A DNA stretch of 64,000 bases, taken from positions 8,096,376-8,160,375 of the forward strand of contig JACTAT010000010.1 in assembly GCA_014526335.1 (NCBI GenBank), given 5' to 3'. Position 1 is the stretch's first letter. Every line of letters starts with the position of its first letter. The position numbers and the translations under genes are program-made. Below the pieces are notes generated by a model, which saw nothing but the letters and a program-made list of their open reading frames with translations, ran no database searches and was not told the origin of the DNA. The stretch is from Chrysaora quinquecirrha. Taxonomy: Eukaryota; Cnidaria; Scyphozoa; Semaeostomeae; Pelagiidae. Positions 32,205 to 42,152 of the stretch are shown in pieces.

Positions 32205-32400
32205 AATCAGGTTCGATAAACATGATTAGATTCCATAGACTTGATTAGATTCAATTTGTCACTCCATAATCAGGTTCATTGAAGTTGGTTAGATTCAATG
32301 TAAACAATTAGATTCGAAAAATAGCCTTGTCTATCAGATTCGTTGTCTTCCAACCTGATGGAAATGATTGAATCTGATTGAAAGTATCGAATCTAATTCA
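32205..32400. repeat. Irregular GATTAGATTC repeat
   Basis: GATTAGATTC, AATCAGGTTC and similar words recur at 10-20-base spacing for about 190 bases. This segment is absent from the other palindrome arm. Confidence 0.55.
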
Positions 32401-33324
32401 TCTTTTGACTTTTGTCCACCATTTAACATGTAATCCTCTAATTGCATGGCGAGCCATCAGTGGTTTGCGGTCAACAACTTTGTGGTCAACAACATTTTGA
32501 CTTTTCTATTACAAGCTCTGAACCCCCCTATCCTGTCCTGTTTTTGTCAAGATAATTGAAGGTTTCAAATAACAAACATGGAAGGCTGCAGACGAAGATG
32601 CCACACAGATGCAACGTAAAGAGCAAGAAAAAACTGCTGCGGTTACCGAAATCCTTCGTAATGCTTTAAACAGCATTAAAGGCAATTTGACATTGAAGGC
32701 ATTCAAAACGACCAAAATGATAATGGGAATAATAATAGTATTAATAATAATAGGAACGCCAGCGTCAATGGCACGGCATCTTCATCAGAGTCAGAAGTTA
32801 GGTTAACACAACACGTGCGCCCGACAACATCGACAGCGACAGGAAACTCTTCAAGGCAGGATCACAGGCAGGATACTATTTCACGAGATTTCAGGTGATT
32901 GTTTTTCTGTTTTTGAAAGCAATGAATTAAAAAATGAGACCCTATTTCACGGGGGCGTATTATTATATTTCACCGCCCCTTACAACAGTTGGCATGAATG
33001 TAGCTAAGTAGGTTTTCCAATACATTGGACACATATACACTGCATAACGAGGGTTTGGGGGGGGGCGGAAGTCCCCAATATTCCAACATAGAACAGCAAA
33101 GTAACATCTGCAATAACAATAGTCAATACATGTATATTAGACTTCAAGTTAGGAGCGGTGCAAAACTGTACTAGCCCCTAAAGCCCCCACCCCCATACTG
33201 GACAGTCCAGTGTGCTATCTAATCGGTATAATCTTTCAAGGGCAACTTGGGAACTCAAAAAAAAACACAAGAACACGTTTGAGGAAAGAAATGCACTTAC
33301 TATATACTGGATACTTGTACTTTG
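32401..33324. other. Flank of the two-gene element, no gene seen
   Basis: No coding family is recognised. 32713-33324 is the inverse of 39387-39988, so it is the inverted copy of the sequence lying just outside the right terminus of the two-gene element. It includes a G-run (33053-33066) and a (ATAAT)-like tract near 32730. Confidence 0.5.
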
Positions 33325-33440
33325 TACCCTGGGTACCAGAGCCTACTAAAAGAAAGAAAATTAAAAAAAAGGAGAGAGAGAGAGAGAGAGAGAGCAACAG
33401 AGGCTCTGGGCTAGATAATACACGATCTCGTTCTGGATAA
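33325..33440 (+). promoter_or_regulatory. Terminal/5' region shared by both genes, copy 2
   Basis: TACCCTGGGTACCAGAGCCT is followed by an A/G tract, a GA microsatellite (33371-33392), AGAGGCTCTGGGCTAG and CACGATCTCGTTCTGG. It aligns with 26716-26815 and lies upstream of the plus-strand copy of the two-CxxC gene, with a foldback MITE between them. The flank GTACTTTG just before it is the complement of CAAAGTAC, as expected if this is the inverted copy of the element's right end. Confidence 0.6.
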
Positions 33441-33531
33441 TTTTTCATGATTCTGGAATGAACTATCGGTGATCATTGATCATGATTGTAGTGATTCACT
33501 GTGTGAACAGATCGAATAGATCACAGTTGGG

Positions 33532-34315
33532 CACAGGAGGCCCAGGAGGGGGATTATTTAATGAAAAAAAGTTTATATTTCTATTAGTTGATAAAATTGT
33601 AATACCAGCGTGTATTTTTTGTTGTTACTGTTCTTTACCTGATCTTTTATTGAATTGAATACTTTTCAAATATAATGCTCGAATTTCTCATTTGACTGTT
33701 TGTGTTTATATAAAAAAATACAAGGAGTGAAACTTCTTACTCAGTGCAAACACAAAAACTGTTTTTGATTCACTCGGATTCCTGCATGGTTGCTCCAAAT
33801 GTCTGCAAATGCATATCAAAATGTTCCTCAATTATTGAACTAGAGCCCCAAATACTTTGTTTCAACTACAGAAATCTTTATCAATGAATATTTCCCAATT
33901 TCTCCCACGCAAGTCTACTCAAATTTGCTTTCTCCCTAGTCTCTGGCCACCACTCGGCACAAAATCGCTCAATTTTCGAATGTTTTTGTCAGCTTGCCTC
34001 CTTCTACCATAAACAGAGTTTGGATGTGAGCCCCCGTCTTAGCTCGAGCATTTAGATTGTAGCTCTCGGTTTTTTAATAAGAGACGGGGGCTCACATCCA
34101 AACGCGTTTTTGGGCAGAACAAGGCTAGCTGAAAATTTTATAAAACACAAACAGTCAAATGAAAAATTGAGCATTATATTTGAAAAGTATTCAATTCAAT
34201 AAAATATCGAGTAAAGAAGAGTTACAACAAAAAATACACCCTGGTATTACAATTTTGTCAACTAAAAATATCAACTTATTTTTCATTAAATATTCTCCCT
34301 TTTGGGCCTCCTGTG
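33532..34315. mobile_element. Foldback MITE, left-arm copy
   Basis: Ends CACAGGAGGCCCA and the complement TGGGCCTCCTGTG enclose 784 bp. Inverted similarity extends about 180 bp inward (GATAAAATTGTAATACCAGC paired with TGGTATTACAATTTTGTC). AGTTGGG stands directly on both sides (33525-33531, 34316-34322), a 7-bp target duplication. No coding capacity. It sits in the leader of the two-CxxC gene. Confidence 0.8.
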
Positions 34316-34351
34316 AGTTGGGTTGACTTCTTGACAACAATTTTTCTATAA

Positions 34352-35718
34352 ATGGCTGCCACACCAACCAAAGTATACGCGAAGAAATTGCTACCTGATT
34401 CTAGCTGTCGTTTTTGTGATTTTCATTTTATTAAAAATAACAAAAAACAAGCGTATAATATTTTTGAGTATCATGGCAGATTATCTTTAAAAGCTGCAGA
34501 GTTTCAAGCATTAATTAACAAAGTGCAAAGATCTGACATAACAAGGGATCCCAATTTGTCATCATTTTCATGCAAAAGTTGCCATACCAAAATCGAGAGG
34601 TATTCAAAGTCATTGATGAAATAGAACATTTTAAAAACAGAGTAATAAATTCTTAAAGCCGTATTGATGAAGAAGCTGAACAACACGCCGTTTGTGATGT
34701 AAGAATCAAGAGATGTTCAAGTTCACCACACCAATCGGGACTTCCGTTTAAGCAAGTAACACATCAAAAAAATATTTCTCTTGCCCCCGATCCATTCTTC
34801 AAAACATTAGCGGAAATATACCTGATGAGAATAATCTGCCCTTCAAGAACTTGACTGACAACGAGATTTGTGAAGAGTCCGCTGTTGGTGCAATTGGCAA
34901 TAAAAATGCAGCAGTGTTGAGGTAGGTACTGTAAACCATAAAATCTCTATTGTCATTTCATGTGCTTATTTCATAGTTAAGTTTCTGTATAACCTACAAA
35001 CTTTTTACAATGAAAGACAAGAGTCAGTTTGCTAAAGAATGATTAATTACATAATTTATCTTCAATCATGATGAAAATTATGTTATAGTTACAATAAATT
35101 GGATTTTCATGATTTTCTTTTAATCCCATGCAGACCAACAAACATCACAAAATTGTACCACAATTTGGAGAAGTTTACTTTTAAAATACTAAATGTTGTC
35201 AACTCTTAATTTATTTAATGTATCATCTTAGGTAAAAATTGTTCATCCAAGCTGTGTGGTAGCCATTCCAGTTAAGTCAAAGGGTTCATCAGATGTTATA
35301 AAATCCCTAGCAAATGGAAGAGTCAGTGCTGCAGTGAAGAATTTTGCAGATGATGATATGCTGAGACCACGTTTATTAAATTGGATAGAAAATAATATAG
35401 CAGATGAGATATCTCAACTGGTTAGCCTTAAAAACCCAAGCATTTTATCTCAAACATCAGCAACTGTCTTATTAACTATCACAAATGATATTATTGAAAA
35501 TGAATTGAAGATCCGAGCTCCCTTGGTATATCTGGTGCTAAAAAGCATTGCCATATCAAAGAGAAGAAAATCCAAGATATCTGATGGGAAGGCTTGTGAT
35601 AATAGTACACCTAATGTTGTCATGGCTATCAGTGTTTTGATGAGAGCAAGGGCTCAAACCATTACTGCCATGGCATACAAAATTGGATTTATTCTTCATC
35701 ACAGTGGTGAAAAAAAAG
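34352..35718 (+). pseudogene. Two-CxxC (ZAD-like) protein gene, left-arm copy
   Basis: The ATG at 34352 starts MAATPTKVYAKKLLPDSSCR, then C-R-F-C and, about 60 residues on, S-C-K-S-C-H: two CxxC pairs flanking a 60-residue core, as in ZAD-like treble-clef zinc domains. After a small frameshift (near 34600) the sequence continues EVFKVIDEIEHFKN, then SSSPHQSGLPFKQVTHQKN and DENNLPFKNLTDNEICEES. It ends at a GT donor (34922). An intron runs to the AG at 35231, and exon 2 (35232-35718, VKIVHPSCVVAIPVKSKG... RAQTITAMAYKIGFILHHSG) ends at a GTGAGA donor. I associate this family with multicopy uncharacterised genes of cnidarians; its role is unknown. It points toward the helicase tail, 31 bp away. 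Confidence 0.5.
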
Positions 35719-35748
35719 GGTGAGATAAACTTGTTAATGTTAGACATC

Positions 35749-36600
35749 TTAAACACCTTCATCAGAGAAATCCATATATTCACAGTCACTCTCAAAATCG
35801 TCCCCACCTGAGCAATCAAAATCAGAAAGCTCAAAATTACTGTTTAGTGCATGATACGCTTCTCTTTTTGGAGTACAGATTTCTTCTTTCGACATAGTCA
35901 CATTTGCTTTCTGCATTTCATGAACATTAATGTCTTCGAAAATTTCATTAAGGATACATATGATTTCTGCTGCAAGTCTTTCAATGAAAACTGCTGTGTT
36001 GCACATGATGAATTTACATGAATTGACACAGTTCACTTTTTTGACTAAATCGATCATGGTTTTCTCTGAAAAACCAGTGAGGTATTGCTTGTTTGTGAAT
36101 GAAACATCATCTTTCATTTCATTTTCAATTTTGAACTTTAGACCAAAAGGGCTTCTCTGAACAATTTCTTTTTTTCATCTGAAACTTGACGTTCTGGCTG
36201 AATTACATTTTCTTCCAGTGGCACTTCATATAATGGTATTGGTGCATTACACTCTTCATCCCCATTACATTTGCAGATTTTATGGCAAACTGAGCAACAG
36301 TCATGCTTTAATTCTGGGGTTCTAACAGTATTTCAACAAATTTTTTGTATAATGCTTTCCGAAGACACTGAATTTGAGCTCTTGTGTATTCTTCTGGATA
36401 TAGTCATCAAGACTTGTAGGGCACCAATAATGAACTACAAATCTCAAATCCTTCATATCAACACCCTTGCCCATTTTCAATTGTTTGACAATAAATAATT
36501 GTCTTTGGGTAACAATAATTCTCTTGCCTAAGGCCACTCACCACCCATTCTAGCAAAGTTGGGTCAAGTACACGAACTTTAATGTATAAAAAATTTTATG
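35749..36600 (-). pseudogene. RecQ-like helicase, C-terminal half (left-arm copy and spacer)
   Basis: Minus strand from about 36600: VLDPTLLEWVVSGLRQENYC then YPKTIIYCQTIENG (motif IV region), an internal deletion, MGKGVDMKDLRFVVHYWCPT with SLDDYIQ (motifs V-VI of RecQ), then in a shifted frame a Cys-rich block HDCCSVCHKICKCNGDEECN, and from 36117 a long frame to 35749 ending in an acidic tail (FDCSGGDDFESDCEYMDFSD). Helicase order and the Cys block are right for this RecQ-like group. Frameshifts and the deletion show it is dead. The arginine finger segment (QxxGRxGRD) is missing. Together with 26933-31588 it covers most of one helicase. Confidence 0.6.
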
Positions 36601-36787
36601 TTTAGTCTGTTTGGACTTATTTTAAGTAGGGTGTAATTATTTAGTACCAATCTCTGAATGCCTTCTTTACTTCTTTGTATTTTCTTGCATCAGTTTTACT
36701 TCCTTGAATCTCACCCCTATAAAAATAATAAGTGCCTCTTAAAATGTGGTATTAACTGTTAGTTACTAACCATTATTTTATTTTCAG

Positions 36788-36822
36788 GCTTATACACGGT
36801 TATCTCAGTATGGAGTTACTGT
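36788..36822 (+). pseudogene. Possible next exon of the two-CxxC gene, cut at the palindrome joint
   Basis: A pyrimidine-rich TTATTTTATTTTCAG acceptor precedes a frame reading AYTRLSQYGVTVS. This matches the tone of the exon following HHSGEKK in the two-CxxC family (x-F-x-RL-x-x-LG-VxxS). It then runs straight into the inverted helicase tail at 36823. If so, the helicase C-terminal segment lies antisense within an intron of the two-CxxC gene (35719-36787). Confidence 0.35.
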
Positions 36823-37093
36823 CAGTAAATTCATCATGTGGAACACAGCAGTTTTCATTGAAAGACTTGCAGCAGAAATCATATGTATCCTTAATGAAAT
36901 TTTCGAAGACCTTGATGTTCATGAAATGCAGAAAGCAAATGTGACTATGTCGAAAGAAGAAATCTGTACTCCAAAAAGAGAAGCGTATCATGCACTAAAC
37001 AGTGACTCTGAGCTTTCTGATTTTGATTGCTCAGGTGGGGATGATTATGAGAGTGACTGTGAATATATGGATTTCTCTGATGAAGGTGTTTAA
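36823..37093 (+). pseudogene. RecQ-like helicase tail (right-arm copy)
   Basis: The plus strand reads KFIMWNTAVFIERLAAEIIC, NEIFEDLDVHEMQKANVTMS and the acidic end FDCSGGDDYESDCEYMDFSD, EGV, stop. It is the inverse of 35749-36020 with a few substitutions (for example INVHEM/LDVHEM, NSNFELS/NSDSELS). In this orientation it is collinear with the helicase N-terminus at 26933-31588. Confidence 0.6.
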
Positions 37094-37123
37094 GATGTCT
37101 AACATTAACAAGTTTATGTCACC

Positions 37124-38491
37124 CTTTTTTTTCACCACTGTGATGAAGAATAAATCCAATTTTGTATGCCATGGCAGTAATGGTTTGAGCCCTTGCTCTC
37201 ATCAAAACACTGATAGCCATGACAACATTAGGTGTACTATTATCACAAGCCTTCCCATCAGATATCTTGGATTTTGTTCTCTTTGATATGGCAATGCTTT
37301 TTAGCACCAGATATACCAAGGGAGCTCGGATCTTCAATTCATTTTCAATAATATCATTTGTGATAGTTAATAAGACAGTTGCTGATGTTTGAGATAAAAA
37401 TGCTTGGGTTTTTAAGGCTAACCAGTTGAGATATCTCATCTGCTATATTATTTTCTATCCAATTTAATAAACGTGGTCTCAGCATATCATCATCTGCAAA
37501 GTTCTTCACTGCAGCACTGACTCTTCCATTTGCTAGGGATTTTATAACATCTGATGAACCCTTTGACTTAACTGGAATGGCTACCACACAGCTTGGATGA
37601 ACAATTTTTACCTAAGATGATACATTAAATAAATTAAGAGTTGACAAAATTTAGTATTTTAAAAGTAAACTTCTCCAAATTGTGGTACAATTTTGTGATT
37701 CTTGTTGGTCTGCATGGGATTAAAAGAAAATCATGAAAATCCAATTTATTGTAACTATAACATAATTTTCATCATGATTGAAGATAAATTATGTAATTAA
37801 TCATTCTTTAGCAAACTGACTTTTGTCTTTCATTGTAAAAAGTTTGTAGGTTATACAGAAACTTAACTATGAAATAAGCACATGAAATGACAATAGAGAT
37901 TTTATGGTTTACAGTACCTACCTCAACACTGCTGCATTTTTATTGCCAATTGCACCAACAGCGGACTCTTCACAAATCTCGTTGTCAGTCAAGTTCTTGA
38001 AGGGCAGATTATTCTCATCAGGTATATTTCCGCTGATGTTTTGAAGAATGGATCGGGGGCAAGAGAAATATTTTTTTGATGTGTTACTTGCTTAAACGGA
38101 AGTCCCGATTGGTGTGGTGAACTTGAACATCTCTTGATTCTTACATCACAAACGGCGCGTTGTTCAGCTTCTTCATCAATACGGCTTTTAGAATTTATTA
38201 CTCTGTTTTTAAAATGTTCTATTTCATCAATGACTTTGAATACCTCTCGATTTTGGTATGGCATCTTTTGCATGACACTGATAACAAATTGGGATCCCTT
38301 GTTATCTCAGATCTTAGCATTTGTTAATTAATGCTTGAAACTCTGCAGCTTTTAAAGATAATCTGCCGTGATTCCCAAAAATATTATACGCTTGTTTTTT
38401 TGTTATTTTTAATAAAATGAAAATCACAAAAACGACAGCTAGAATCAGGTAGCAATTTCTTCGCGTATACTTTGGTTGGTGTGGCAGCCAT
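37124..38491 (-). pseudogene. Two-CxxC (ZAD-like) protein gene, right-arm copy
   Basis: Inverse of 34352-35718: ATG at 38491, exon 1 to a GTAGGT donor ending at 37922, intron 37921-37612, exon 2 37611-37124 with a weaker GTGACA donor. The frameshift after the second CxxC pair is the same as in the left copy, so the gene was already broken before duplication. This copy keeps an open reading of SKSRIDEEAEQRAVCDVRIK where the left has a TAA. It shows SCKRC in place of SCKSC. It is convergent with the helicase tail, 30 bp apart. Confidence 0.5.
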
Positions 38492-38527
38492 TTATAGAAA
38501 AATTGTTGTCAAAAAGTCAACCAAACT

Positions 38528-39324
38528 CACAGGAGGCCCAAAAGGGAGAATATTTAATGAAAAATAAGTTGATATTTTTAGTTGACAAAATTGTAATACC
38601 AGGGTGTATTTTTTGTTGTAACTCTTCTTTACTCGATATTTTATTGAATTGAATACTTTTCAAATATAATGCTCGAATTTTTCATTTGACTGTTTGTGTT
38701 TATATAAAAAAATACAAGGAGTGAAACTTCTTACTCAGTGCAAACACAAAAACTGTTTTTGATTCACTCAGATTCCTGCATGGTTGCTCCAAATGTCTGC
38801 AAACCCATATCAAAATGTTCCTCAATTATTGAACTAGAGCCCCAAATACTTTGTTTCAACTACAGAAATCTTTATCAATGAATATTATGCGATTTTGTGC
38901 CGAGTGGTGACCGGAGCCTAGGGGGAAAGCAAAATTGAGTAGAATTCCATGGGAGAAATTGGAAAATATTCATTGATAAAGATTTCTGTAGTTGAAACAA
39001 AGTATTTGGGGCTCTAGTTCAATAATTGAGGAACATTTTGATATGCGTTTGCAGACATTTGGAGCAACCATGCCGGAATCCGAGTGAATCGAAAACAGTT
39101 TTTGTGTTTGCACTGAGTAAGAAGTTTCACTCCTTGTATTTTTTTATATAAGCACAAACAGTCAAATGAGAAATTCGAGCATTATATTTGAAAAGTATTC
39201 AATTCAATAAAAGATCGAGTAAAGAACAGTAACAACAAAAAATACACGCTGGTATTACAATTTTATCAAATAATAGAAATATCACCTTTTTTCATTAAAT
39301 ATTCCCCCTCCTGGGCCTCCTGTG
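38528..39324. mobile_element. Foldback MITE, right-arm copy, with about 370-bp inverted repeats
   Basis: Ends CACAGGAGGCCCA and TGGGCCTCCTGTG enclose 797 bp. Here the inverted similarity runs for about 360 bp from each end and includes the ATACAAGGAGTGAAACTTCT and CAACTACAGAAATCTTTATC blocks, leaving a loop of only about 70 bp. The left-arm copy has lost or replaced part of its second arm. The right flank lacks the AGTTGGG duplication because adjoining sequence is deleted. Confidence 0.75.
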
Positions 39325-39329
39325 TCTCT

Positions 39330-39378
39330 CCTTTTTTTTTAATTTTCTTTCTTTTAGTAGGCTCTGGTACCCAGGGTA
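39330..39378 (-). promoter_or_regulatory. Right terminus of the two-gene element
   Basis: The plus strand reads AGGCTCTGGTACCCAGGGTA and then CAAAGTAC. Its complement TACCCTGGGTACCAGAGCCT matches the left terminus at 26716. The GA tract and the second GGCTCTGG box found in the other two copies are missing here, truncated at the MITE. Confidence 0.65.
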
Positions 39379-40054
39379 CAAAGTACAAGTATCCAGTATA
39401 TAGTAAGTGCATTTCTTTCCTCAAACGTGTTCTTGTGTTTTTTTTGAGTTCCCAAGTTGCCCTTGAAAGATTATACCGATTAGATAGCACACTGGACTGT
39501 CCAGTATGGGGGTGGGGGCTTTAGGGGCTAGTACAGTTTTGCACCGCTCCTAACTTGAAGTCTAATATACATGTATTGACTATTGTTATTGCAGATGTTA
39601 CTTTGCTGTTCTATGTTGGAATATTGGGGACTTCCGCCCCCCCCCAAACCCTCGTTATGCAGTGTATATGTGTCCAATGTATTGGAAAACCTACTTAGCT
39701 ACATTCATGCCAACTGTTGTAAGGGGCGGTGAAATATAATAATACGCCCCCGTGAAATAGGGTCTCATTTTTTAATTCATTGCTTTCAAAAACAGAAAAA
39801 CAATCACCTGAAATCTCGTGAAATAGTATCCTGCCTGTGATCCTGCCTTGAAGAGTTTCCTGTCGCTGTCGATGTTGTCGGGCGCACGTGTTGTGTTAAC
39901 CTAACTTCTGACTCTGATGAAGATGCCGTGCCATTGACGCTGGCGTTCCTATTATTATTAATACTATTATTATTCCCATTATCATTTTGAAACTTCTAAC
40001 ATTGACAAGATAGCATAGGAATTTGACAATAAAAACGACAATTTTAAAAGACAT

Positions 40055-40082
40055 GTTTCGAACGTTCATCGTTCATCTTCAG
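40055..40082 (-). ncRNA. Hammerhead ribozyme core of a Penelope-like element
   Basis: Minus strand: CUGAAGA, helix II GAACG, a loop, CGUUC, GAAAC, then AUGUC. The core boxes are perfect, helix II pairs over five bases, and AC-AU-GU can make the tiny helix III with GUC as the cleavage triplet. It is located about 170 bases downstream of the Penelope-like ORF on the same strand, as known for these elements. Confidence 0.8.
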
Positions 40083-40253
40083 TTAAGAAATAATTAAATT
40101 ACATCAAGACAAAACTGGGTATATATTGAAATTGGTTACATAATATAAAAACACGTGAGGTAAAAGCGATAATTACAAGCGATAAATCTAAAAAAAACAA
40201 TAGTACAAAAAGGGGGTTTAACAATAGCAAAAAGAAAAATAGAAAAAGCGGTG

Positions 40254-41760
40254 TTAATAACAAAGGTTTAAATTGTAATGGTATAGTTGTTTATTAAGCG
40301 TGGGTTTAACCCAAGAGATATGCAGAGCCTCCTTTATTTTGAGGGTAAACGAACCGCTAGCGCTGTCCAAGATAGAGAAGGAATCCTCAGAGCATAGAGG
40401 GCGGCAAGAGGGGGACTCATTAAAATGTCTGCGAATATGCGAGTTTTTGTCTGTGACTAAATGCTCATGGATTCGTAGAAAGATGTCGAGAGGTTTCTCC
40501 GACATAAGACGCGGAACATCCGCCACACAAGAATTTGTAAACTACACGAGCCCGTAAGCACTTGGGCACAGAGTCCTTAACCCCAAAAATAGAACGTAAT
40601 TTTAAAGAAGTAAAAACAAGTTTTAAGTCTAAATCTTTACAATACTTTTTAACTAAGCATTTAACTTTACGTTGAGTGAAAACCGAAAATTTACCAATGT
40701 AGGGAAGCTTAAAATAGCAAATACGGTTAGATTCATTATTGTTATCTACATGGTTATGAGAGGGTACAGGAGAGTTAACTTTATCGAGATAGCTGTGAAT
40801 GACTTTATTTCCAAGATAAGTAGGATAAAGGTTTTTATTTAGTATAAAAGTTAGCTGTTTAATGTCGTTATCAAAACCAAACCAAGTGTTATTTATTTTA
40901 TATGCCCTATCAACCAAAGTCCTTATCAAACCAATTTTATAGGAAAACGATGTAAAACTGAAAAAATTAGTTAACAAGCCTGTATAAGTTCTTTTACGAT
41001 ACACTGAGGTTATAATGGATTGATTATTGCTTTTATCGATTAATACGTCCAGAAAAGGTAGTTTATGATTATCCTCGTTTTCCATAGTAAACTTAATGTT
41101 AGGGTGCTGTACATTAATGAAATTAAAGAATTTAAGTGCATCTTCTTTATTTTTAAATAAACAAAAGGTATCATCAACATACCATCGGTAAAATAAAACC
41201 TCGGAAGCGTTAAATTGTTCTAGCCAAATCTTCTCATGATGTCCCATGAAAAGATTAGCTAGAACAGGGGCAAGTGGGGATCCCATACTTACACCGTCTA
41301 CCTGGTCATAAAAGTTACCATTAAATAAAAAATGAGTTTGAGAAGTGGCAAAATGAAAAAGTTTGTTAAGGTTTACTTCGTTAAGTTTAAGATCAGGATT
41401 ACCAGTTATAACATAATGTACCGCTGAATCAATGGATTCGTTTAAAGGAATATTAGTGAAAAGACTTTCCACGTCAAAAGAAACCATAAATTTATTAGAA
41501 AAGTTTAAACTGTTAACTTCATTGACAAAAGAAAAGGTATCCTTAGCGCAAAATTCGTTAGGTATATGAGCGTCTAACAGTGAACATAGATATTTAGCAA
41601 GATTATAGTTAAAAGTACCTATAGAAGAGACAATGGGTCAAAAAGGAGGAGGTGTGTTAGGAGGGCGGGTTTTGTGCATCTTAGGGAGACCATAGATCCT
41701 AGCGGGTTGAGAACCTGAGGGGTAGATCTTCTCATATGTATCATTATCTAACAGCTCCTT
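40254..41760 (-). pseudogene. Penelope-like RT with GIY-YIG endonuclease
   Basis: From the truncated start: RIYGLPKMHKTRPP, a TGA in place of a codon before PIVSSIGTFNYNLAKYL, then SFVNEVNSLN and MVSFDVESLFTNIPLNESID (motif A), QVDGVSMGSPLAPVLANLFM (motif B), FYRWYVDDTFCLF (catalytic YVDD), HPNIKFTMENED, LPFLDV and SVYRKRTYTG. The C-terminal part has the CCHH-like region, then VVYKFLCGGCSASYVGETSR, where the GIY-YIG tyrosine pair would be KFLC...SYVGET. A one- or two-base shift near 40480 moves the rest (RIHEHLVTDKNSHIRRHFNE, LKIKEALHISWVKPTLNKQL) to another frame. Penelope RT copies the element's RNA at a nick made by the GIY-YIG domain. Confidence 0.9.
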
Positions 41761-41764
41761 ATCC

Positions 41765-42060
41765 TCTATCTAACTCCATAGTCTTCACCCTTTCACTCTC
41801 TACAGCAACATGGCACCCCTATCTCTATTGATATTGCCAATTTTTGTTTCTTATGTCCATATTACCATTTCCATGAACACGGACTCTGTGTCTTCACTCT
41901 TTCACTCCCTACACTGTCAAAGCACCCTTATCACTATTGATATTACCATTTGTTTTTCCTTATCTGTATATTACCATTCTCATTGACACGGTCTCTGTGT
42001 CTTCATCCTTTCACCCTTTACTTTTTCCTTTTAAATACTCCCATTTTAGTAACGCTGTCT
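41765..42060. repeat. 125-bp repeat (right-arm copy, inverse sense)
   Basis: Inverse of 31930-32190. It directly precedes the 5'-truncated BEL/Pao gag frame and carries the CACGGACTCTGTGTCTTCAC box in the opposite sense to the copies 3' of the BEL coding block (47550-47650). Confidence 0.75.
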
Positions 42061-42152
42061 TGATATCTACCCTTGTTCATGAGTGATTCAGTGCCTTAGG
42101 GAGATGGGAGGGTAGGGGAAATTGCTATATAACTATAAAAAATTGAAATTGT

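Larger units (their letters stand above)
26716..39378. mobile_element. Large two-gene DNA transposon, unassigned superfamily (candidate)
   Basis: The left end TACCCTGGGTTCCAGAGCCT and the complement of the right end, TACCCTGGGTACCAGAGCCT, match at 19 of 20 bases. Immediately outside them lies the 8-bp direct repeat CAAAGTAC (26708-26715 and 39379-39386). Inside, reading rightwards, are the N-terminal half of a RecQ-like helicase (plus strand), an inverted duplicate block, the helicase tail (plus, 36834-37093) and a convergent two-CxxC protein gene (minus, 37124-38491). Termini plus target duplication make one mobile unit the simplest reading. It is heavily damaged by a 4-kb transposon, a foldback MITE and the inverted duplication. 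No DDE or other transposase is visible, so how it moved is unknown. Confidence 0.6.
39989..41760 (-). mobile_element. Penelope-like element, 5'-truncated
   Basis: The element runs on the minus strand from about 41760 (mid-RT) to about 39989 and includes RT, GIY-YIG endonuclease, 3' UTR and a hammerhead ribozyme. It replaces 522 bp of the other palindrome arm and lies between two blocks that match that arm exactly, so its borders are known within a few bases. No clear target duplication is visible. Confidence 0.85.
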
